Of a stretch of DNA of 31,862 nucleotides, positions 23,748 through 31,056 are shown one piece after another; the stretch's first letter is position 1; the number at the start of each line of letters is the position of its first letter. Position numbers and translations under genes: made by a program. The notes under the pieces were generated by a model. It was not told the DNA's origin. It did not search any database and worked only from the letters and a program-made list of their open reading frames with translations. Origin of the DNA: an uncultured archaeon (lineage in GTDB: Archaea; Thermoproteota; Nitrososphaeria; Nitrososphaerales; CALBXV01); the NCBI GenBank assembly GCA_937890045.1, contig CALBXV010000078.1, forward strand, positions 1 through 31,862, written 5' to 3'.

Positions 23748-24980
23748 TTAAGCTGATCTATTTTCAAGAACTATTACTAGCTTAAACATTCCATTTTGAT
23801 CTTTTGTAAGATCCCACAACAATTGAAAATCGTATTTTATAGCAGGTTCTGCTTTATCTATATAAACTGCATTCATTCCTAGATTTCGTGAAAAATTTCT
23901 TGCAATTGACATTGCAGAGTCTATTTCTTTAGATAAACTTGTTTTCTGAGAACTTGATAGCGTCATTACTTCACGACTATTTAACATTCCAGTAGGAGAT
24001 TTCCCTGCACCTATAGATTTTAAAGTAGTCAAATTATCCTTATATGTTTTCTTAGTATCTAATAATCTACCACCACTGCTATCTCTACTAGATCTTAAAA
24101 TACTTATTTCCTCATTCAAATCTTCTATATCTGATGCAAACATATCTGGGTCATCAGCTATATATCCTTCTCTTTCTTCCTCTTTACTTTTTAACTCATT
24201 TACCATACTATAATATTCATTATAATCTGTTTGTAAATTTGCCATCAATTTATGATTATCTATTTCCACTTTCATTCTGTTTTGTATATTAGCCTCTCCG
24301 CCAGATTGCACTTTACTTAACTGTCCTGTAGCCTTTGCTTCTACTAAAACACTTTGGTATCGTTGAGGGTCGGCATTTACAAATTCTTTATTTTCTCTAC
24401 TTTCTAAATAAAATGTAACTGCATTACCTTCTCTTGAAGCCCTTGTCCACTTTGACTGCAAAAGAGCTAGTTTTGGGTCTACACCTTTTTCTTTAACTAC
24501 TTTTGCATCCTTGATTAATGTAGCATTTTCTGTCATTAATCCTTTACTATTTGAAATCTGAGTACCTGCTCCTATCATGGCAGGTAATGCTACTCCATCT
24601 ATAGTATCTTCACCATCATCAATATATTTTTGTCCAACCTGCATTGCTTCCATATTTGCACCTACTGTTGGATTTACTGCACTAGCAGATATTTTAGCGG
24701 CTTTGAGTCCCGCCTTTGTCATCCTTATAAATTTTCTAGCTCCAGTAATTAACTTATCAACTTTAGATACATCTACTTTATTTAATATCGCGTCAATAGC
24801 CGCTAAAGCTGTTTCCATATCCTGAAGATCTTTTATCGATATAGACCCTTCCATTCCTGGTTTTTTAGCTTTTTTAAGCTTCCGATTCATCTTCTTTAAT
24901 TTTACAGTTTCTTCATTAACTGGAGTTGTTACACTATTAACTCCTCTTTCTATATTTTTACCTACAAATGTTTTAGCCAT
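23748..24980 (-). CDS. baseplate-region protein, mostly helical, 410 aa
   Basis: A largely alpha-helical protein. There is a Lys-rich start (KLKKMNRKLKKAKKPG), a helical region with hydrophobic small-residue stretches (AGLKAAKISASAVNPTVGAN), a central coiled coil (NELKSKEEEREGYIADDPDM) and a C-terminal beta strand (NGMFKLVIVLENRSA). It shares one base with the gp5-like gene upstream. Position between a hub/spike gene and gp25 suggests a hub or wedge component. Coiled-coil content could fit a tape-measure-like role, but 410 residues would give a very short tail, so that is unlikely. Unrecognised. Confidence 0.5.
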   Translation of the reverse strand: MAKTFVGKNIERGVNSVTTPVNEETVKLKKMNRKLKKAKKPGMEGSISIKDLQDMETALAAIDAILNKVDVSKVDKLITGARKFIRMTKAGLKAAKISASAVNPTVGANMEAMQVGQKYIDDGEDTIDGVALPAMIGAGTQISNSKGLMTENATLIKDAKVVKEKGVDPKLALLQSKWTRASREGNAVTFYLESRENKEFVNADPQRYQSVLVEAKATGQLSKVQSGGEANIQNRMKVEIDNHKLMANLQTDYNEYYSMVNELKSKEEEREGYIADDPDMFASDIEDLNEEISILRSSRDSSGGRLLDTKKTYKDNLTTLKSIGAGKSPTGMLNSREVMTLSSSQKTSLSKEIDSAMSIARNFSRNLGMNAVYIDKAEPAIKYDFQLLWDLTKDQNGMFKLVIVLENRSA

Positions 24981-26089
24981 TATATATCACCAGCTTTAGA
25001 TTCAGATATACCATCTTTTAATTTACTAATACCATGTTTTCCATCTGTAGCTAGAAATTCATCTAACTGCTCACGTATATCCATAAGGTATGTTTCCGCT
25101 GCAGCTTGTTGGGCACCCGAAGTGAATCCTCCTGCGGTAGTTGGATGAGATAAAATACCTGATATAATTTTTCCCAACATATCTAATATTTGATGCAGAA
25201 CATCAGATACCTCATATCCCATTACTGCTGGTTCATTATTAATTTTAACATTTGGTGCATTAATATAAATGGTATCAGGACTGTTTATATGTATAGAATC
25301 TTGTCTACTTTGAAATATCAATTGATCAGAATTTATTATAATCTTATTACCATTATTATCATTCATTCTCTGTACATTTTGTACTGAAGCCATGGGAAAA
25401 TTTTCTGTAGTATCACTATCCAATAAAATAGTCGATCCTTCTCTAAAAAATGTTGGTGAGAAAAATGATGCATTTTGTGGAGATTGACTTTGATTATTAC
25501 TTAATCTAATACTAGGTTTTGATTCTTTATGATCCATTAAAATAGAAGAACCATATCTACTACTAATCTGCTTTGAACCTTGATTTACTATTGGTCTTTT
25601 CTTGGGATTTTTAGGAGCATCATAACCTTCAACTCTTTCTTGTATAGTTTTTAATGTATTTGAAGGTAAATCAGTCATACCAATTTCAGGACTATATGAT
25701 GGTATAAGTCCATTTAAAGTAAGTTGATCTAAATAATAATTAGTTTCATTATATTTTATAACTGGTATAATTTCTTTTGGAAGTGGTAACTCAAATGAAC
25801 TAACGTTTAACGGATACGCTTTTGCAGTTTTTTGTAATTTTTGTGATTCACTATAAATAAATTTACCTGACACCATTCCAAATTTACTCATATCATCTGC
25901 TGCATCATCTACAGTATCCCATACTTTGCTCACTTTCAAAAAATCTATTTCAAAAGATGCAAATCTATTATCTTCTGCATACTTTTTTATTAACGAATAA
26001 ATTTCACTTCTAAGAACAAATCTACCACCTACATCATCACTTTTAGTTCCTATAGGTTCACTTTTTTCAAAAAATTTACCTTTATCCAT
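24980..26089 (-). CDS. baseplate hub/spike protein, gp5-like
   Basis: 369 residues. After an N-terminal OB-like region comes the repetitive beta pattern seen in gp5/VgrG-type spikes of marine T4-like phages: SRYGSSILMDHKESKPSIRL, then GSTILLDSDTTENFPMA, GNKIIINSDQLIFQSRQDSI and HINSPDTIYINAPNVKI. It ends with a helical tail (VSDVLHQILDMLGKIISGIL). gp5 forms the needle under the baseplate that punctures the outer membrane. No lysozyme domain like that of T4 gp5 is visible. The start shares a base with the stop of the 133-aa gene. Confident as a spike-like hub protein, less so on exact equivalence to gp5. Confidence 0.75.
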   Translation of the reverse strand: MDKGKFFEKSEPIGTKSDDVGGRFVLRSEIYSLIKKYAEDNRFASFEIDFLKVSKVWDTVDDAADDMSKFGMVSGKFIYSESQKLQKTAKAYPLNVSSFELPLPKEIIPVIKYNETNYYLDQLTLNGLIPSYSPEIGMTDLPSNTLKTIQERVEGYDAPKNPKKRPIVNQGSKQISSRYGSSILMDHKESKPSIRLSNNQSQSPQNASFFSPTFFREGSTILLDSDTTENFPMASVQNVQRMNDNNGNKIIINSDQLIFQSRQDSIHINSPDTIYINAPNVKINNEPAVMGYEVSDVLHQILDMLGKIISGILSHPTTAGGFTSGAQQAAAETYLMDIREQLDEFLATDGKHGISKLKDGISESKAGDI

Positions 26090-26490
26090 TATGATTCTAC
26101 TATTTTAGTTGGTTCTGGTTCTATTTTACTATTGATTTCATCTGTATATTTTTGTAAATCCTTAGCTACTGGATCTAAAGATTTTAACAAATCTTCTTTT
26201 TCTTTATCCGACAAACCAAATTCAAACTCACTAGAACCTTTTTGCTCTCCTACAACCAATCTTTGTACAATGGCTGCCATTTTTACTAACTGTTCATCAT
26301 TTTTAACTTTTATTTCCAAATATTCCTTAATCGCTGGTATTAATTGAACTGCAGTATCACCATCTTTTACAAATTGCACTACTTCTCTAATCAGCACATC
26401 TAGTTGTTTTTTATTATCTGATGAGTTGTTGTAAATATCTTCAAAGATATCGGCCAATGATTTTTCTTTAAATACTTTATAATCTGACAT
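26089..26490 (-). CDS. conserved T4-like virion-associated protein, 133 aa
   Basis: First gene of the leftward tail operon. It is a helical, acidic protein (MSDYKVFKEKSLADIFEDIY, LIPAIKEYLEIKVKNDEQLV, KMAAIVQRLVVGEQKG, FGLSDKEKEDLLKSLDP). The 'EYLEI-VKNDE-LVKMAAIVQR' segment is familiar to me from T4-like cyanophage and other marine myophage proteins located next to gp5 and gp25. No function is known to me. Two TATAAATAT elements lie 27 to 67 bases upstream in the divergent promoter region, so it probably begins the main structural transcript. Confidence 0.65.
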   Translation of the reverse strand: MSDYKVFKEKSLADIFEDIYNNSSDNKKQLDVLIREVVQFVKDGDTAVQLIPAIKEYLEIKVKNDEQLVKMAAIVQRLVVGEQKGSSEFEFGLSDKEKEDLLKSLDPVAKDLQKYTDEINSKIEPEPTKIVES

Positions 26491-26516
26491 GATTGATTTT
26501 AACCTTATTATTCATA

Positions 26517-26557
26517 TATAAATATAACTGACATAAAAACCTCTTGTATATAAATAT
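26517..26557. promoter_or_regulatory. pair of TATAAATAT elements in a divergent intergenic region
   Basis: TATAAATAT occurs at 26517-26525 and at 26549-26557, between the leftward tail operon (ATG at 26490) and the rightward small gene (ATG at 26645). In plus orientation it matches the T4 late promoter core TATAAATA, which would serve the plus-strand gene with leaders near 90-120 bases. In the other direction it reads ATATTTATA, as it does before two other minus-strand genes. A gp55-like sigma factor is encoded nearby at 27062. Which direction is active cannot be decided from sequence. Confidence 0.5.
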
Positions 26558-26644
26558 ATAAGAACTTCGGAAATTTAGTTACTTAAATAGTTATTTTAGA
26601 GGGAAAAAATACCCTTATGATACATAACTAACGGGAGAATAACC

Positions 26645-26866
26645 ATGAAGGAAGTCGTAACAATGGTTAAAGGATATCTTGATGACTTAGCTCATTTGAT
26701 GCTATCCTTTGTTGCCATAGGTGCTATTTCCGAAGTAATCTTCGGAACAGGCATTTTTGGTGTCAATGTTATTGGAAACCTAACAGCAATTATCAGTCAG
26801 TTTGGAGAAGGCGGTTTCGCTGGACTCGTAGCTTTATTGGTATTGGTTGGTTTATTCCGCAAGTAG
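26645..26866 (+). CDS. small two-span membrane protein, 73 aa; the only plus-strand gene
   Basis: ATG 26645 is preceded by GGGAG seven bases upstream. The product has two hydrophobic segments, about 15-42 (AHLMLSFVAIGAISEVIFGT) and 42-70 (FGVNVIGNLTAIISQFGEGG, then FAGLVALLVLVGLF), with an acidic N-terminus and a basic end (FRK). It looks like a marine-phage membrane protein that I recognise vaguely but cannot name. It has its own promoter region with TATAAATA motifs and a strong terminator 45 bases after its stop, so it is a monocistronic and probably highly expressed unit. Its base composition is less AT-biased than that of its neighbours. Candidates are a holin, a membrane-altering late protein or a superinfection factor. 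Confidence 0.72.
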   Translation: MKEVVTMVKGYLDDLAHLMLSFVAIGAISEVIFGTGIFGVNVIGNLTAIISQFGEGGFAGLVALLVLVGLFRK

Positions 26867-26910
26867 GCAGTGGAATGATTTTGATGGGTGTGCCTATACC
26901 TATCAGATGT

Positions 26911-26948
26911 AAAAAAAGGGGAGAGATTAATTTCTTTCCCCTTTTTTT
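26911..26948. terminator. strong bidirectional intrinsic terminator
   Basis: AAAAAAAGGGGA pairs with TCCCCTTTTTTT; the stem continues through a G-U and three more pairs to a TTAA-centred loop. U-runs of seven follow on both strands. It separates the plus-strand gene from the gp55-like gene, which converge here. Confidence 0.9.
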
Positions 26949-26952
26949 GTTT

Positions 26953-27012
26953 AAAGATTCGGTCGTTTTTAAGTCTGTCTATTAGTGGAAACTAAAAATC
27001 GGTTGAATCTTT
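26953..27012. other. long imperfect hairpin in the convergent intergenic region
   Basis: AAAGATTC (26953-26960) pairs perfectly with GAATCTTT (27005-27012). The stem extends inward through G-U pairs to TTTTT/AAAAA, giving roughly 20 paired positions around a loop of about 16 to 18 bases. It lies directly after the terminator. It has no U-run of its own; a 3' stabilising structure or a duplex of convergent transcripts is possible. Confidence 0.5.
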
Positions 27013-27019
27013 AATTATG

Positions 27020-27048
27020 ATGATAGTGAGACTAAATCTCATTATCAT
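27020..27048. terminator. 12-bp hairpin at the 3' end of the gp55-like gene
   Basis: ATGATAGTGAGA pairs with TCTCATTATCAT (one G-U) around a five-base loop, 13 bases past the stop of the gp55-like gene. It is a stable stem but lacks a U-run in the minus direction, so it may act as an mRNA 3' stabiliser together with the neighbouring structures. Confidence 0.5.
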
Positions 27049-27061
27049 TTATATAAATTAG

Positions 27062-27781
27062 TTATGCAAATATAGATCCCGTATTAGATGTATCTATAGA
27101 ACCTTCTTTTTGATATTCTGTATTTAAAAGTAAATACTGTTGTTTCATTTGATTAACCACTCTAGTAATATGCTGAGTATTAGATCCAGTCATTTCTCTA
27201 ATTAATATATAAAGAGCTTTCTTATTAAAATTTTCTAATGACTCACGCCGTTTAAATAACTCTAATACAGAATACGCTACATTTAAATCTTTTTTTCTTT
27301 TAAAAAAACTAGTTAAATTATTATCCCAAAAAATTACCATTTGTTCAACAAAATCATTATAATATTCATTCTCTTCTAATCTCGCTGTTTCAGAACCTAC
27401 ATTACGTTTAAAATCTAATGAATCTATGGATGTATGTTGTTTCATTTTTTTATAGTTATTATTATTGTGTAATATCAACCAATTTTTTCCAACAATACTA
27501 AAATAAGAAAATGCCTTTCCTTTAGTTGGATCGTATTTATGTAAATTCATTAATAAAAATCCCACTACTTCATGTTTAACATCTAGTAATGGTACATCAA
27601 AATAATAAAATTTAAATGTATGTATTAAATTTTCTGCTAACTTATCAAAAGCTGCCTGTATATGCTCCTCATAAATTCTATTTTTAATATGTATTTTATC
27701 GCATTTATTATATCTAATAATTGCATCTTCAGTTTTTTGCCCAAAATATATTTTACTTTTCTTTTTTCTTTTAACTGGCAC
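27062..27781 (-). CDS. gp55: late-transcription sigma factor, gp55-like
   Basis: 239 residues. The central part matches T4-like gp55 proteins as I know them: VKHEVVGFLLMNLHKYDPTK, then GKAFSYFSIVGKNWLILHNN, which is the region-2 helix that binds the polymerase coiled coil and opens the promoter. The C-terminal part is Lys-rich and helical (FFKRKKDLNVAYSVLELFKR). gp55 redirects host RNA polymerase to TATAAATA late promoters with the help of the sliding clamp. The start is GTG 27781, supported by GAGGAG upstream and by overlap with the 90-aa gene. Nearby TATAAATA elements fit its expected target. Confident in the family. Confidence 0.82.
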   Translation of the reverse strand: MPVKRKKKSKIYFGQKTEDAIIRYNKCDKIHIKNRIYEEHIQAAFDKLAENLIHTFKFYYFDVPLLDVKHEVVGFLLMNLHKYDPTKGKAFSYFSIVGKNWLILHNNNNYKKMKQHTSIDSLDFKRNVGSETARLEENEYYNDFVEQMVIFWDNNLTSFFKRKKDLNVAYSVLELFKRRESLENFNKKALYILIREMTGSNTQHITRVVNQMKQQYLLLNTEYQKEGSIDTSNTGSIFA

Positions 27782-28043
27782 TTTCTTGCTCCTCTAATCC
27801 GATTGTACTTAATTGTTCTGTTATATCTCTTAATTGTGTAAATACCTCACCAACTTCATCGTCGGCTTCAAATACTCCTTTAGCATCAATAACCTTCATA
27901 TCATTATATGCTCGATACATTCTATCACTAAAATCTTCTATCCACGTTTCTAACATTTCTGATTTTCTTGTAAGATTAAAAATTACATATCCTTCAATTA
28001 TAAACGCCACTATAAAAATTCCTAATAATATTTCTACTAACAT
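27771..28043 (-). CDS. membrane-anchored conserved T4-like protein, 90 aa
   Basis: An N-terminal membrane segment at 3-24 (VEILLGIFIVAFIIEGYVIF) is followed by a cytoplasmic acidic helical domain with YNDMKVIDAKGVFEADDEVG and EVFTQLRDITEQL. The 'AYNDMK-IDAKG-FEADDEVG' stretch is familiar from marine T4-like phages, where it is an unnamed conserved protein. It overlaps the HD gene by one base and gp55 by 11 bases, so the three are coupled. Function unknown. Confidence 0.65.
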   Translation of the reverse strand: MLVEILLGIFIVAFIIEGYVIFNLTRKSEMLETWIEDFSDRMYRAYNDMKVIDAKGVFEADDEVGEVFTQLRDITEQLSTIGLEEQESAS

Positions 28044-28831
28044 TATTTATCTCCAAACAATTCTTCAAAAAGTTCTTTAGCTCTATCACTACTAACTTCT
28101 TGTTTTTCTTCTGTAGCTGATAATACTTCAGTAGTAGCTTCCATTTGCTCTTTAAACTTCTCAACAGATTCTTCTTCTTTTTCTTTTTGTTTTACTTCAC
28201 CCTGTACATGATGTTGTTTTTCAGCAATAGTTGACATCCAATCTGCCATATGTACTATATAATGTAACACATTTCTAGTAGCTGATGGTTTTCTATAATA
28301 CTGTTCATTTCCAGCATCAAACATTCCATCAGACATTTTAATTGCTTTCCAAACTTCAGTACTTACATTAACATTAAACTGCTGAAGTATCCATAACGAC
28401 CTATCTGTTACTGACATATATTCTCCAATTTCATTATGTTTATAAAATTCTCCAAGCTTATTACGATGCCATTCTGAATCCTGTTCTTTATAATATGGTG
28501 TATCTAAATCCCCAAGTTTTCCCCAGTCATGAAACATAGCGGCTAAAAAAACATCCGAATCTGGATGTTGTACTTCAACGCCCAAATCCTCAAATTGTTT
28601 CTTTACCTTTAATGCAGTTGTAGCAACTCTAACCGTATGATCTAAAAATCCACCAACGAAACAATTGTGGTAATCTAATCTACCTGAAGCTGGTGCTTCC
28701 ATTAATCTATTTTCAAAATGGCTAATGATAGATTTAACTCCTTCGAGAGTTTCCCCTTCTAAATGAGTTTCTACCATTTCCATTAACTCTTTATATCGTT
28801 CTATAATTTGATCAGTTGTAAGTGTAACCAT
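28043..28831 (-). CDS. HD-domain phosphohydrolase, 262 aa
   Basis: HD-superfamily metal-binding residues are visible in order: His65 in GGFLDHTVRVA, His101-Asp102 in AAMFHDWGKLGDL, and Asp197 in HYIVHMADWMS. These enzymes hydrolyse phosphoester bonds, often of nucleotides; the substrate cannot be told from sequence. The C-terminal 55 residues are Glu/Lys-rich (EVKQKEKEEESVEKFKEQ) and probably coiled or disordered. It starts four bases after the dam stop, with its ribosome-binding site inside the end of dam. Similar HD proteins occur in marine T4-like phages. A nucleotide-pool or signalling-nucleotide role is inferred. Confidence 0.75.
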   Translation of the reverse strand: MVTLTTDQIIERYKELMEMVETHLEGETLEGVKSIISHFENRLMEAPASGRLDYHNCFVGGFLDHTVRVATTALKVKKQFEDLGVEVQHPDSDVFLAAMFHDWGKLGDLDTPYYKEQDSEWHRNKLGEFYKHNEIGEYMSVTDRSLWILQQFNVNVSTEVWKAIKMSDGMFDAGNEQYYRKPSATRNVLHYIVHMADWMSTIAEKQHHVQGEVKQKEKEEESVEKFKEQMEATTEVLSATEEKQEVSSDRAKELFEELFGDK

Positions 28832-28834
28832 AAT

Positions 28835-29704
28835 TTAACTCCAAAACTTATGTTCTATATTTTTAACTTTTTCTTTTTTATTTTCTAATTGATAATTCAT
28901 AATCAATAACTCTGTTCCTTTATTTTGGCTTTTGCCTTTTTGTGCAGAAGCCGGTTTTACAAAATCTTTTAATTCCCACTCATATTCATCTTCTGGAAAC
29001 CAATCATGTAATTGTTCAAAATCATAATATGACAAACTAAATCTACCTTCTATATTTTTTAATACATCAGCTAATCTTTTATGATCATCTGTATCAAAAT
29101 CATGTAATGAATAATAATTTTCTGTTTTCCAATAAGGTGGATCTACATAAAAATATGTTTTAGGACTATCATATTTTTTAATAACTTCTTCACAATCCAT
29201 ATTTTCAACATTAGTTATTTTATTTAATTTTTCCACAACCGCAGGATTTTTTAATCTTCTTCTAAATGCATCAAATTTAGAACTATACTTTCCTTTTAAA
29301 TCTATAAATTTACCTTTTTCTGGATTTAACCCTGAAAATATTTGTGTAACTATATAGGCATATTTCATCCCATAATCATAATCTGGTATTTCTATATCTT
29401 TAATATTTTTATTTTCAAATACATCTGTTTTAAATTGATAAAATAACTCAGAATCTTGTGCAACAATTTCATCCATTGACTTTAAAAATTCTTGTGGATT
29501 TCTACAACACGCAAATAAATTTGTCATATATCTATTAAAATCATTATATATAACATTTTTTAAAATGGGTTTTTTATGTATCTGTCCATTGACATATACC
29601 CAAAATGCCCCACCAAAAACTTCTACATATGTTTCTATATCATTAGGAATATAATTCCCAATCCATTTAGCCATACGGTTTTTACCACCGATATAACTTA
29701 TCAT
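28835..29704 (-). CDS. dam: DNA adenine N6-methyltransferase, D12/Dam class
   Basis: 289 residues, the usual length. The N-terminal ISYIGGKNRMAKWIGNYIP and ETYVEVFGGAFWV (AdoMet-binding motif with FGG at 30-32) and the catalytic FYVDPPYW (DPPY at 188-191) define the D12 class. Dam transfers a methyl group to adenine N6, usually in a short palindrome. T4 and many relatives carry a dam gene, which protects phage DNA against host restriction. The target cannot be read from sequence. The gene is followed by the HD gene and preceded by the 3D-domain gene with short spacers. Confidence 0.9.
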   Translation of the reverse strand: MISYIGGKNRMAKWIGNYIPNDIETYVEVFGGAFWVYVNGQIHKKPILKNVIYNDFNRYMTNLFACCRNPQEFLKSMDEIVAQDSELFYQFKTDVFENKNIKDIEIPDYDYGMKYAYIVTQIFSGLNPEKGKFIDLKGKYSSKFDAFRRRLKNPAVVEKLNKITNVENMDCEEVIKKYDSPKTYFYVDPPYWKTENYYSLHDFDTDDHKRLADVLKNIEGRFSLSYYDFEQLHDWFPEDEYEWELKDFVKPASAQKGKSQNKGTELLIMNYQLENKKEKVKNIEHKFWS

Positions 29705-29717
29705 TCAACAACCTTAA

Positions 29718-30251
29718 TTATTCATTACTCACTTTATTAAAATGTACTAAATCTGTTTTATGTATTTGACCATTCATTTTATATGGTTTAACACTAACAG
29801 ATTCTAGAATATCAATACGATTAACCCAACGTTTATTCATTGTATCTCTTACTTGATAGACACCATCTTTATGATCTGTACCTTTAAGTAAAACAAAATC
29901 GCCGTAATTTAACCAGCCGCCCCATCGTTTCAAAAGATTTCTACTCACCGCTATAAATTTATAATTAGACGCTTCTTCCGTCTTAATACGCGTTCCATCT
30001 GCGAGAATGTTCGGTGTAGAATCAGTTTGATAACGAACAGGTTGGTACATAGTTACAGTCACGTCCATTCCTTCACTTTTTAACTCTGTTAGAGTTTCAG
30101 TTAATGCAACATTTTCCTCTTTAATAGTTTCTATTAAAGAGTTATAATATCTCTTATTTTTTTCTAATATATTGACTGAAATAAATCCATTTGAAAAAGT
30201 TATCAAAAGGATAAATGCCAACACACTACTAGAATCAATTAATTTACGCAT
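29718..30251 (-). CDS. membrane-anchored 3D-domain (double-psi barrel) protein, 177 aa
   Basis: An N-terminal membrane anchor at 9-26 (SVLAFILLITFSNGFIS) and a coiled coil to about residue 60 are followed by a 3D domain: VTVTMYQPVRYQTDSTPNIL, ADGTRI, KFIAVSRNLL, NYGDFVLLKG, VYQVRDTMNKRWVNRIDIL. The Asp residues in TDSTP, ADGT and RIDIL fit the three conserved aspartates of the MltA/RlpA-like fold, which is linked to peptidoglycan cleavage. The likely location is periplasmic, anchored in the inner membrane. A cell-wall-degrading role at lysis or entry is plausible, and no other endolysin is visible in the window. A TATAAATAT element lies upstream. Confidence 0.72.
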   Translation of the reverse strand: MRKLIDSSSVLAFILLITFSNGFISVNILEKNKRYYNSLIETIKEENVALTETLTELKSEGMDVTVTMYQPVRYQTDSTPNILADGTRIKTEEASNYKFIAVSRNLLKRWGGWLNYGDFVLLKGTDHKDGVYQVRDTMNKRWVNRIDILESVSVKPYKMNGQIHKTDLVHFNKVSNE

Positions 30252-30272
30252 TCTTACTTTCCCGTTATTTAA

Positions 30273-30281
30273 TATAAATAT
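30273..30281 (-). promoter_or_regulatory. TATAAATAT element between tmRNA and the 3D-domain gene
   Basis: The plus strand reads TATAAATAT, so the minus strand reads ATATTTATA 22 bases before the ATG at 30251. It has the same orientation relative to its gene as the copies at 13541 and 26517/26549. The site lies in the short spacer after the tmRNA 3' end. Function not proven. Confidence 0.35.
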
Positions 30282-30322
30282 ATTTTAAAATTATGTTTTA
30301 CCATTATTTTCATAATCTTTAG

Positions 30323-30749
30323 TGGAGCTGCGGCGATTCGAACGCCGGTCCTGTCTGTTTTCAAATATAAAGTCATTCACAACTTAGTTGGTTTCCAAAT
30401 ACGGTAGTCTACCAACAAACCCACCATAGACCAATTTACTCAGATTGATTTAACTGACAGATTTATTTATACTCTAATCTATGAACGAGTGACCGTCTAA
30501 CTTATTTTATGTCCGAGTGTTAGACAACTCAGAGACTTGTGCGTAAGCGTAAGTCGGTTGATAATCTGATACAGGTTCTTCAACATAGTTGTCGAATCCC
30601 ATTTCTGATGTAGCAAAATGCCAATCAATTACCAACCCTTCGAGCGATTTATCGCTATTTAGGTTTGTGAGTCTTTTGTAGCGAGTCTTACTCAAACTCC
30701 GTTGCACTTTATTATCAAATAACACCAGTCGATTACCAATAACAGCCCC
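30323..30749 (-). ncRNA. ssrA: tmRNA (ssrA) encoded by the phage
   Basis: The 5' end GGGGCTG (30749-30743) pairs with CAGCTCC (30330-30324) as a seven-bp acceptor stem with one G-U; the discriminator is A and CCA is not encoded. The T arm is perfect: CGGCG, loop TTCGAAT, CGCCG (30347-30331). After the 5' stem comes the conserved GG-n-n-n-TCGAC block. A P2 helix forms between ATAAAGT (30712-30706) and ACTTTAT (30373-30367). Further hairpins are AGCGAT/ATCGCT (30643-30656) and GTCTAAC/GTTAGAC (30525-30519 with 30501-30495), the latter with a TAA at 30509-30507 in its loop, where tag frames usually stop. tmRNA rescues stalled ribosomes with SmpB. The tag is unclear: the frame ending at that TAA reads TYAYAQVSELSNTRT, not an ALAA-type end. 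About 427 nt. Confidence 0.88.
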
Positions 30750-30759
30750 GTATAATAGC

Positions 30760-30820
30760 TTGGAGCAATACGCATCCTTCCACATCTTATAGATGCTCAT
30801 TAGATTATATATTGCTCCAA
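30760..30820. repeat. 11-bp perfect inverted repeat just upstream of the tmRNA
   Basis: TTGGAGCAATA (30760-30770) and TATTGCTCCAA (30810-30820) are exact inverted copies around 39 bases, with an inner GCATC/GATGC pair. The structure starts 11 bases before the tmRNA 5' end and ends 11 bases after the cold-shock stop. It could be a processing hairpin for the tmRNA precursor or a terminator for the cold-shock gene; there is no U-run. Confidence 0.65.
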
Positions 30821-30830
30821 GACATACTCC

Positions 30831-31040
30831 CTAGTCCGTTGCTGTAACGTTTTTTGCTACTGGACCTTGCCTACCTTCACCAATTTCAAACGATACTTTT
30901 TGACCTTCTTCTAAAGTCTTAAAGCCTTCTGTTTGAATATCGGAAAAATGTACAAAGTAATCTTTGCCTTCTGATACTGAATCTGCTACGAAACCGTAAC
31001 CTTTTTTAGTATCAAACCATTTTACTGTGCCTGTATTCAT
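30831..31040 (-). CDS. csp: cold-shock domain protein
   Basis: 69 residues, the normal size. It has both RNA-binding motifs: KGYGFVAD (RNP1) and YFVHFSDI (RNP2), with the opening [15 protein letters not shown] and a GPVAKNV end. These proteins bind single-stranded RNA and DNA and melt mRNA structure. Phages carry them occasionally, presumably to keep transcripts open. The start has AAGGAAA upstream. The tmRNA follows 81 bases later on the same strand, so the two may share a transcript. Confidence 0.92.
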   Translation of the reverse strand: MNTGTVKWFDTKKGYGFVADSVSEGKDYFVHFSDIQTEGFKTLEEGQKVSFEIGEGRQGPVAKNVTATD

Positions 31041-31056
31041 TCTATTTCCTTACTTA

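Noticed and set aside
30464..30474. TATAAATA on the minus strand inside the tmRNA region
   Set aside because: It lies within the structured RNA and would start transcription in the middle of the molecule; chance match in AT-rich sequence is likely.
30507..30800. A 97-aa open frame over the tmRNA (starts MSIYKMWKDAYC, ends SELSNTRT)
   Set aside because: It runs through the tmRNA acceptor stem, P2 helix and other hairpins and ends at the tmRNA's own stop. RNA structure explains the region better than a protein.
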